Shown here: one piece after another, positions 1-5,224 of the stretch
Numbering within the stretch: the stretch's first letter is position 1
How the letters are laid out: the number at the start of each line of letters is the position of its first letter
Assembly: GCA_900548875.1 (NCBI GenBank)
Contig: URMA01000128.1
Coordinates: 1-6,210 of the forward strand
Direction: 5' to 3'
From: an uncultured Porphyromonadaceae bacterium
Lineage (GTDB): Bacteria; Bacteroidota; Bacteroidia; Bacteroidales; Muribaculaceae
DNA: 6,210 bases
Notes under the pieces: model-generated
The model's input: only the letters and a program-made list of their open reading frames with translations
Told to the model about the DNA's origin: nothing
Database searches by the model: none
Program-made: the position numbers and the translations under genes

Positions 1-60
1 ATAGCCAAACTTGAAAACTTCGTTTTCGTTTGTCTCTCCACTCACCTTTCGCTATCTTTG
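1..60 (+). repeat. Upstream promoter repeat, copy A
   Basis: This segment matches the reverse complement of 3158-3218 at about 49 of 61 aligned positions with one gap. The shared part runs from ATAGCCAAA, through a GAAAAC dyad, to the -7 element. It contains a two-part dyad: outer arms AAAC (7-10) and GTTT (28-31), inner arms GAAAAC (13-18) and GTTTTC (22-27) around a 3-base centre. The dyad overlaps the -33 TTTG. It lies upstream of the predicted transcription start, so it would act as DNA (an operator-like site) rather than as an RNA hairpin from this promoter. The left edge is cut by the window, so the true extent is unknown. Confidence 0.7.
29..60 (+). promoter_or_regulatory. Bacteroides-type promoter of the BACON gene
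   Basis: TTTG at 29-32 is followed after exactly 20 bases by TATCTTTG at 53-60, a full match to the Bacteroides primary-sigma pattern (TTTG at -33, TAnnTTTG at -7). Transcription should begin around 64-68, leaving a leader of only about 20 bases before the ATG at 86. That leader is A-rich and has no clear Shine-Dalgarno sequence, as is common in this phylum. Confidence 0.8.
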
Positions 61-85
61 TCAACATATTTTTATCGACTGAAAA

Positions 86-1489
86 ATGAATATCAACTTT
101 CTACTTTCAACTCTTATGGCAGGTTTCTGCCTGATGCCTTGCGGGGCTACGGACATCACCCTGCTCCCCGACACGACGGTGATGAAAAATGCTACCGCTA
201 CCAAAAGCATTGAACTGAAAACCGGGAATCCTACCATAATTACAGGCAATACCGGGACACTGGATATTGACTGGGAAAAAACCTCCGTCACGCCGACAGC
301 CAACGGACTACAATGTACCTACGAGGGCAATTGGAAAACCTACGGCATCACCCTTACGGTCAACGAACAGGGTTATGTGGCAAGCGATTTTATCCGTACG
401 GAAACCGACGGCATTCCTGTCCGTTTCGCCCATTTCTCCAATACCGGCAACAGCCAGTCCGAACTATGGACCGAAATGGTTCCTCCGATTTTCATCACCG
501 ACATGACGGTGACGGGTGCGGAAGGCAATCTGCTGAAAGTGGCGCTTACCTACAACCAACTGAAGGAAAAGCATACGACGGGCAACACTTACGACCGTAT
601 TACGTTCACCATGACCGACAACAACGGAAAAGCACTGGCCAACAAGGATTTCATCTTCGCCGAAAATCCGCGCAACGATGCGAACGGCAACCTGCGCCAG
701 TATAAGTCGGGCATCAGCCTGCCGCTGACTTCCGGAGCAACCCGTCTGGAAGCACGCTATGCCGGACATCTGCTCGCCGCCTGCCCGATAGCCGTTGTTA
801 CATCGGCTCCAACCGGCAACATCTATTTCAACACCGACCGCCAACAGGTGGCATTTACCGCCGAAGGCGACTATCAGACGATTCAAGTGACCACCAATGC
901 AACCGCATGGAATGTGGCAGCCAACGAATGGTGCAAGGAAGCCGCCAAAGATGCAGCTTCGTTCACCCTCAAGGCACGCCCCAACAGCACAGGCAAAGAA
1001 CGCCGCGGAACAATGAAAGTGACTGATGCCAACGGGAAAGTGCTTGCCGAAATCGCCATCTCGCAACCTTCACAGGTCACCAGTCCCGGCAAGGCCCTTA
1101 TCAATAAAGTGCGTACAAAAGTGACGAACAACGACAACGGCGTGCGCGGACTTTCCATCTCGGTCAAGGCCGACGTGATGAACATGCAGGGCCGCAAAGC
1201 CGTTTGTACCGCCCGTCTTTTCGATGCGTTGGGCCACAAAGTGATGGACAAGAACGGAAAATACCGTGACAGCGAAGGTCAAGTAGCCGTTTCTGCCGAA
1301 TTTACCCCTACGGAACAGTTCGGGAAAGAAATGGAAATAAAACTGTTCATTCCTGAAACGGAACTGGAAGCGGACCTCGACAAAGGGAAATATCTGCTGA
1401 ACATTGAAATTGTCGACACCACCGACGGAACAAAAACCATAGGCCGTCTCGACAATACCCCCGTCAAAAAATCCCTGTTGGATTTTTAG
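86..1489 (+). CDS. Secreted BACON-domain protein, function unknown
   Basis: This 467-residue protein has an N-terminal hydrophobic segment (about residues 4-18) followed by C-G-A, so it is probably exported with cleavage near residue 21. Its n-region has no Lys or Arg, which is unusual, and C19 sits in a poor lipobox (L-M-P-C), so lipidation is doubtful. Residues about 245-328 fit a BACON domain: strand-rich, W275 and W282, an N-S-x-G-x-x-R-R-G-T turn at 300-309, and a terminal I-S-Q. BACON domains are known as spacer or carbohydrate/mucin-associated modules in Bacteroidetes surface proteins. Residues 22-240 look like beta-sandwich material I cannot name. Residues 335-467 resemble a beta module I recall at the C-termini of Bacteroidetes multidomain proteins (pattern G-x-Y-R-x-x-x-G-Q-V-x-V then F-x-P); that is from memory only. 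The ATG at 86 is the first possible start because an in-frame TGA lies at 80-82. A consensus promoter sits just upstream. No catalytic domain is visible. Confidence 0.85.
   Translation: MNINFLLSTLMAGFCLMPCGATDITLLPDTTVMKNATATKSIELKTGNPTIITGNTGTLDIDWEKTSVTPTANGLQCTYEGNWKTYGITLTVNEQGYVASDFIRTETDGIPVRFAHFSNTGNSQSELWTEMVPPIFITDMTVTGAEGNLLKVALTYNQLKEKHTTGNTYDRITFTMTDNNGKALANKDFIFAENPRNDANGNLRQYKSGISLPLTSGATRLEARYAGHLLAACPIAVVTSAPTGNIYFNTDRQQVAFTAEGDYQTIQVTTNATAWNVAANEWCKEAAKDAASFTLKARPNSTGKERRGTMKVTDANGKVLAEIAISQPSQVTSPGKALINKVRTKVTNNDNGVRGLSISVKADVMNMQGRKAVCTARLFDALGHKVMDKNGKYRDSEGQVAVSAEFTPTEQFGKEMEIKLFIPETELEADLDKGKYLLNIEIVDTTDGTKTIGRLDNTPVKKSLLDF
1467..1487 (+). terminator. Weak hairpin over the BACON gene stop codon
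   Basis: AAAAATCC (1467-1474) and GGATTTTT (1480-1487) form a perfect 8-bp inverted repeat around a 5-base loop, ending in a T-run that enters the TAG stop. Only two pairs are G-C and the T-run is part of the stem, so it is at best a weak terminator. Being symmetrical, it could serve either strand between the convergent genes. The remaining intergenic bases, 1490-1558, contain only a 4-bp CCGA/TCGG hairpin (1513-1524) with no T-tract. Confidence 0.3.
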
Positions 1490-1558
1490 ACCCAAACTTC
1501 ATATTACAAATACCGAGGCATCGGGAAATGGCATTGCTACATGACCGCTAAATGTTGG

Positions 1559-3109
1559 TTATTCTTCAACAACCCATTTCTCAATGCCTCTGATTTTATT
1601 GCTAAAATTCACGCCAATCTTATATATCTTCCGCGAGTCGGAAACAAAGGGAGATACATAGCCTTTTTCGTTTATCTGTCGGAGAGCATCATCAGCACTT
1701 CCGTCCAACTTGAATTCCATAACATAGATATACCGGCCAGTTTTCACCACCATGTCGATTCTGCCGTTTGATGTGTGATATTCCACATCGGCATAAAAAC
1801 CCAACAATTTGAAAACAATGAAAAGTACATTCTGATAGTGCAGTTCCAAATCACGTACCAGTTCATAGGGAGTATCCGCAAAGAAACTTTGCAGACGCCT
1901 CATAAAAGACTCGATATTACCATTGCGCACATCCTTCACAAAAGCAGTGATTACAAACGACGAGCTTCCACTCTCTAAAGTAGCATAGAAAGGCAAAAGG
2001 AATCGTGTAAACCCTTCTTCCACCTCCTGATTAGGAAATCCCAGACAGTAAAGCCGAAATTCCTTGTCATAATTTTTAATGGTAAGATATCCGCTTTGAT
2101 AAAGTATCGGAACCGGATTTTCGGACATGGAATCAATCCCTCCCAAAGAATCCGATGATGCCATTTCGTTTGTAAAGCGGTGCAAGTCATATCGGCTTTC
2201 CTTCAGCAACTCTACAAGGAATGTAGGAGTCCCCGTCTCAAACCAATAACTGCCCAATTGCATTTCAGCAAAAGCATTCAATATACTGAAAGGATTATAA
2301 ATGTCGTCGCTTTTGTCGGCAAAATGATATCCGTCGTACCATTTCTTCAAAGTTTCCTTCATTTCCTCTTCCGACTGTTCATTCTTTTCGGCCAAGACTT
2401 TTATATCCTCTTCAAAACATTGATGCAATTCCTGTTCTGTAATGCCACAGATATTCGCAAAACGACGTGACAATGAGATATCCATCAAATTATTTAGGTC
2501 GCTGAACACACTTACCTTACTGAATTTGGTTACACCTGTCAGGATAGCGAACTTAATATATCTGTCACTACTTTTAAGCGTTCCGTAGAACGCCTTCAGC
2601 GTGTTCCGATAATAGTCAAGCAACGATTCGTTTCCTATCGCCTGAAGCATAGGCTTGTCATATTCGTCAATCAGCACCACAACATTCCTTCCGGTCTTTT
2701 CTGCCGCACGCTGTATCACCCCTTGAAAACGCAATGACAAACTGTTTTCCGTTTCCCTCCGGCCATACAAATCTTCCCAATAGGACAAAGTATTGTTCAG
2801 AATATTGTCCAGACTTTCATTTCTGTCATATTTCTGATTGTTCAAGTCAAGATGCAGTACAGGATATTCTATCCACTCTTTTTCAAGATTTTCCATTGCT
2901 AATCCCTCAAAAAGTTCTTTCTTCCCAAGGAAATAGGCTTCAAGTGTTGAAATAAGCAGGCTCTTTCCGAATCGTCGCGGACGACTCAGAAAATAATATT
3001 TTCCACTGCTGACCAACATATATACATACGCTGTTTTGTCAACATAGGCATAATTTCCTTTCCGGATTGCCTCAAAATTCTGTATTCCAACCGGATAAAT
3101 TTTACCCAT
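1559..3109 (-). CDS. AAA-ATPase-like / PD-(D/E)XK nuclease-superfamily protein
   Basis: This 516-residue protein has the two-domain form of the AAA-ATPase_like (PF09820) plus PDDEXK_9 (PF08011) family. The N-terminal half has the family's P-loop variant SRPRRFGKS (42-50; K49, S50), which lacks the usual first glycine, a Walker B VVVLIDEYD (143-151; D148, E149) and a sensor-like segment ILTGVTKFSK (189-198). The C-terminal domain carries a complete nuclease-fold signature: E443, D452 in GRIDMVV, E465-x-K467 in EFKLDG, and Q478 in ALRQINEKGY. Length and motifs look intact. Members are numerous and highly variable in number in Bacteroidetes genomes, and their biological role is not established. 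Nuclease activity is inferred from the fold. The protein should be cytoplasmic: no signal peptide or membrane segment is visible. The gene is AT-richer than its neighbours (21 G+C in 2401-2460 against 35 in 4501-4560), consistent with transfer. The start is ATG at 3109, preceded by A-rich sequence with no Shine-Dalgarno match. It has its own promoter region. Confidence 0.92.
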   Translation of the reverse strand: MGKIYPVGIQNFEAIRKGNYAYVDKTAYVYMLVSSGKYYFLSRPRRFGKSLLISTLEAYFLGKKELFEGLAMENLEKEWIEYPVLHLDLNNQKYDRNESLDNILNNTLSYWEDLYGRRETENSLSLRFQGVIQRAAEKTGRNVVVLIDEYDKPMLQAIGNESLLDYYRNTLKAFYGTLKSSDRYIKFAILTGVTKFSKVSVFSDLNNLMDISLSRRFANICGITEQELHQCFEEDIKVLAEKNEQSEEEMKETLKKWYDGYHFADKSDDIYNPFSILNAFAEMQLGSYWFETGTPTFLVELLKESRYDLHRFTNEMASSDSLGGIDSMSENPVPILYQSGYLTIKNYDKEFRLYCLGFPNQEVEEGFTRFLLPFYATLESGSSSFVITAFVKDVRNGNIESFMRRLQSFFADTPYELVRDLELHYQNVLFIVFKLLGFYADVEYHTSNGRIDMVVKTGRYIYVMEFKLDGSADDALRQINEKGYVSPFVSDSRKIYKIGVNFSNKIRGIEKWVVEE

Positions 3110-3117
3110 ACTTTTTT

Positions 3118-3129
3118 ACAAATATTTGT
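3118..3129. promoter_or_regulatory. 12-bp palindrome just upstream of the AAA gene start
   Basis: ACAAATATTTGT is a perfect palindrome lying 9-20 bases before the ATG at 3109, within the predicted leader. The 11-mer TTTACAAATAT (3115-3125), which overlaps it, recurs at 3154-3164 over the proximal -7 element. Two copies of a sequence placed over a promoter and near the start codon could be binding sites for autoregulation. The region is AT-rich, so chance remains possible. Confidence 0.35.
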
Positions 3130-3157
3130 TAGCGTTTTTTGTCGAGCTACCTATTTA

Positions 3158-3189
3158 CAAATATAGTGAAAGCCGAGAGCAGAGACAAA
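3158..3189 (-). promoter_or_regulatory. Proximal promoter of the AAA/nuclease-like gene
   Basis: Read on the minus strand, TTTG (3189-3186) is separated by exactly 20 bases from TATATTTG (3165-3158), a full match to the Bacteroides promoter pattern. The expected start is near 3150-3154, giving a leader of about 40-45 bases before the ATG at 3109. It lets the AAA gene be expressed independently of the GH43-FKBP-GHL10 operon that reads toward it. Confidence 0.75.
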
Positions 3190-3218
3190 TTGAGAACGCA
3201 GTTTTCAGATTTGGCTAT
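3158..3218 (-). repeat. Upstream promoter repeat, copy B
   Basis: This is the minus-strand counterpart of copy A at 1-60, about 80% identical, with the same order of elements ending at the -7 box. Its dyad has outer arms AAAT (3212-3209) and ATTT (3190-3187) and inner arms GAAAAC (3206-3201) and GTTCTC (3197-3192), the inner pair with one mismatch. Compared with copy A, the innermost pair of the outer arm is T-A instead of C-G, so pairing is kept although both bases changed. Similarity fades just after the -7 element. Confidence 0.7.
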
Positions 3219-3223
3219 GCCAA
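3211..3223. repeat. Short inverted repeat at the upstream edge of copy B
   Basis: TTGGC (3211-3215) and GCCAA (3219-3223) form a perfect 5-bp inverted repeat around TAT. It contains the ATAGCCAA that begins the match to copy A. The matching flank of copy A lies outside the window, so I cannot tell whether this dyad is part of the shared element. It could be an activator or repressor half-site pair, or chance. Confidence 0.35.
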
Positions 3224-3241
3224 GGCGCATCCTATATTCTA

Positions 3242-3273
3242 CAAATTTAAGAAAAGGCTAACGAAAAGACAAA
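3242..3273 (-). promoter_or_regulatory. Possible distal promoter of the AAA/nuclease-like gene
   Basis: On the minus strand, TTTG (3273-3270) and TAAATTTG (3249-3242) are exactly 20 bases apart, again a full consensus match. It starts only 18 bases after the GHL10 stop codon and 84 bases upstream of the proximal promoter. The sequence from ATTTGTCT to ATTTGTA matches copy B at about 25 of 36 positions, so it may be a degenerate third module, although shared promoter consensus explains part of that. It would give a leader of about 125 bases. Confidence 0.5.
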
Positions 3274-3276
3274 TGA

Positions 3277-3292
3277 AATACAATTTTGTATT
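3277..3292 (-). terminator. Weak AT hairpin at the end of the GHL10 gene
   Basis: AATACAA (3277-3283) and TTGTATT (3286-3292) pair perfectly over 7 bp with a 2-base centre and overlap the stop codon of the GHL10 gene. On the minus strand it is followed by a pyrimidine-rich stretch, but the stem has only one G-C pair and there is no uninterrupted T-run. It is a poor terminator candidate, so readthrough into the AAA gene is plausible. Its position directly before the distal promoter mirrors the dyads in copies A and B. Confidence 0.25.
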
Positions 3293-4811
3293 ATCGTTTT
3301 CTTACGCTGACTTTGGCGGGACGGCTTTCGTTCCAGAGACGATCGAGTGCGGTTACTACATAGACATACGCGCCCGATTCCACGCTGTCAGGCAGCGCAT
3401 AGCGGGTTTCGCCTACTATGGCCTCCAGCCGGGAAGCGTCGTCAAGTTGCACGGATTCGCCTTTTTTGAAACGGTAAACAGCATAAAACAGTGCTTCGTC
3501 GAGCGGAGTTTCCGCCAAAGGAGCTTTCCAAGTAAGAACGTCGTCTTGACAACGCAGCGACCTGACAGCAGCAGGCGGCACGGTGTCCAAACCCGGATAG
3601 GCAGGCATCAGTGCAGGGCGTGCCTGATAGTCGGCACGCAGACTGTCCATCAGCGCCTTGTCTTCTACCAGTCCGGTTCCCGGCCACCAGATATTACCGT
3701 CGATGTTTCCGCACTCACGCTCCAAGGCCATTTTCCGATACAGTTGATTTTCAGTATGTCCGTCAGGGAATTTCGCTTTCAGCATCGCACTGACATCCTG
3801 TCCGATATACAAATTGGGCTTGAACTTGTTTTCACTCCACCAGCGCACCACAGCGTCGTAGTCGGCACGCTTATGCCCGATACGCTGATAGGCCTGCGGC
3901 GCACTGTAGTCAATCCACCCTTCCTGACACCACAGGCGCACGTCGGCAAAGAGGTCGTCGTAGTTCGTCTGTACGGAACTGGTGTTCGACCCGTTCTTGT
4001 CGTCCGAAACATTTCGCCACACGCCGAACGGACTGATACCGAACTTCACCCACGGTTTGATGCTCTTGATCGTATCATTCAAGTTCTTCACCAACACATT
4101 CACGTTGTTGCGACGCCAATTGAGCTTGTCCCAACGGCTGAATCCGTCCTGTTCATGATATTTCAGGAACGAAGCCTCATCGGGAAACTCCTCGCGACCG
4201 ATGCGATACGGATAGAAATAATCGTCGAAATGCACGGCATCGACATCATAACGGCTAACAAAGTCCCTGATAACACGATAGATATGCTCGCGCGACTCGG
4301 GTAGTCCAGGGTCAAAATACAGCTGCTTGCCATACTTCACAAACATTTCCGGCTTTTTGAAATACAGATGGTCAGGTGCCAATTTTTCCTTATCGTTCGA
4401 AGTCACGCGATAGGGATTAAACCAGGCGTGCATCTCCATGCCGCGCTTGTGGCATTCCTCTATCACGAAAGCCGTCGGGTCCCAGAACGGGTCGGGAGCC
4501 ACCCCCTGTTCGCCCGTCAGAAAACGGCTCCAAGGTTCAAGGTCGGACACGAAAAGCGCATCCGCCTGCGGCCTCACCTGAAACAATACGGCATTCACAT
4601 GTACCGAAGCCAACGCATCGAGCACACGGATGATGTCGGCCTTTATTTCGTCGGTCGTCATGTTGCGCCAAGTGGTGTTGGTCACTGTCGGATACCATGC
4701 TCCGCGAAACTCGCGTTTCGGATATTTTGCAGCTTCGGCTGTCGGATTTGCTGCTCTTACGCCGCCCGCCAACAGCAGTGCGGCCATACATGCCAATATG
4801 CTTTTTCTCAT
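3291..4811 (-). CDS. Exported GHL10 (DUF187) glycosidase-like protein with C-terminal FN3-like domain
   Basis: This 506-residue protein begins MRKS with a clear signal peptide (hydrophobic 5-16, cleavage near V-R-A at 20). Residues about 34-400 match the glycosyl hydrolase-like 10 family (PF02638): FRGAWYPTV (35-43), LFQVRPQADALF (76-87), HAWFNPYR (128-135), HFDDYFYPY (194-202), GISPFGVWRN (258-267) and WIDYSAPQAYQ (299-309). Residues about 410-506 look like a fibronectin type III domain. The family has a TIM-barrel-like fold. The E. coli relative DigH (YddW) cleaves peptidoglycan glycan strands stripped of stem peptides, so an envelope-glycan role is reasonable, but the substrate here is inferred. 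The periplasm or outer surface is the likely site. The reading frame extends upstream to 5012, but that part overlaps the FKBP gene and lacks secretion features, so the ATG at 4811 is preferred. It lies 2 bases after the FKBP stop with no Shine-Dalgarno sequence, which suggests translational coupling. Confidence 0.92.
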   Translation of the reverse strand: MRKSILACMAALLLAGGVRAANPTAEAAKYPKREFRGAWYPTVTNTTWRNMTTDEIKADIIRVLDALASVHVNAVLFQVRPQADALFVSDLEPWSRFLTGEQGVAPDPFWDPTAFVIEECHKRGMEMHAWFNPYRVTSNDKEKLAPDHLYFKKPEMFVKYGKQLYFDPGLPESREHIYRVIRDFVSRYDVDAVHFDDYFYPYRIGREEFPDEASFLKYHEQDGFSRWDKLNWRRNNVNVLVKNLNDTIKSIKPWVKFGISPFGVWRNVSDDKNGSNTSSVQTNYDDLFADVRLWCQEGWIDYSAPQAYQRIGHKRADYDAVVRWWSENKFKPNLYIGQDVSAMLKAKFPDGHTENQLYRKMALERECGNIDGNIWWPGTGLVEDKALMDSLRADYQARPALMPAYPGLDTVPPAAVRSLRCQDDVLTWKAPLAETPLDEALFYAVYRFKKGESVQLDDASRLEAIVGETRYALPDSVESGAYVYVVTALDRLWNESRPAKVSVRKR

Positions 4812-4813
4812 CG

Positions 4814-5215
4814 TCAGGCAATCATTAAAAGTTCCACTTCGAAAATCAGCGTTGAATAGGCAGGAATCGGTCCGGACGTACGGCTCCCGTAGCCCAGTTC
4901 GTAGGGAATGTAAATCATCCAACGGTCGCCGGGGTGCATCGCCATCAAGGCATGCTGCCACCCTTCTATTACATCCCGCAGGCGGAACGCCTCCGGACAG
5001 CCCCGTTTCCACGAATTGTCGAACTCGCGTCCGTTAATCAGCGTGCCGCGATAGTGCACCGACACGACGCTTCCCGCCGTAGGAGTCTTGTCGCTCCCGC
5101 CCCGAGTTATCACCTTGTAGAGTACGCCCGAAGGCAGGCGTTCCACCCCCTCCTCACGTGCAATTTCTTCCAAAAACTGCTGATTTTTCAATCTGTATTC
5201 TTCTTTCTTTGCCAT
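4814..5215 (-). CDS. FKBP-type peptidyl-prolyl cis-trans isomerase, cytoplasmic
   Basis: This 133-residue protein is a single-domain FKBP that would isomerise X-Pro peptide bonds. Residues 1-25 are charged and helical, followed by L-P-S-G-V-L-Y (27-33), the usual lead-in to the FKBP fold. By alignment with FKBP12 all main active-site positions are present: Y55, F65, D66, F77, V82, I83, W86, Y109, I117 and F125. The order VHYRGTLINGREFDNSW (53-69), VIEGW (82-86), ELGYG (106-110) and IPAYSTLIFEVELL (117-130) is canonical. There is no signal peptide or lipobox, so it should stay in the cytoplasm although both neighbours look exported. The N-terminus resembles the linker before the FKBP domain of FkpA/Mip-type proteins, without their long dimerisation helices. 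The start ATG lies 9 bases after the upstream stop, with a weak GGA. It is co-transcribed in all likelihood with the genes on either side. Confidence 0.95.
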   Translation of the reverse strand: MAKKEEYRLKNQQFLEEIAREEGVERLPSGVLYKVITRGGSDKTPTAGSVVSVHYRGTLINGREFDNSWKRGCPEAFRLRDVIEGWQHALMAMHPGDRWMIYIPYELGYGSRTSGPIPAYSTLIFEVELLMIA

Positions 5216-5224
5216 AAATCCAAC

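Noticed and set aside
464..1066. 200-codon minus-strand open frame within the BACON gene
   Set aside because: It is low-complexity mirror translation with no motif, and a consensus promoter supports the plus-strand gene.
1513..1524. CCGA/TCGG hairpin as a terminator between the convergent genes
   Set aside because: The stem is only 4 bp and no T-tract follows on either strand.
3119..3128. AATATTTG within the palindrome as another -7 element
   Set aside because: The first base does not fit TAnnTTTG and no TTTG lies 19-21 bases upstream on either strand.
3126..4304. 392-codon open frame on the plus strand opposite the GHL10 gene
   Set aside because: It is antisense to a well-supported enzyme gene, shows no recognisable motif or start context, and its translation is rich in His, Arg, Val and Phe as expected for a mirror frame.
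4812..5012. 67-residue N-terminal extension of the GHL10 frame
   Set aside because: It overlaps the conserved FKBP coding sequence in another frame and lacks family similarity, while ATG at 4811 begins a textbook signal peptide.
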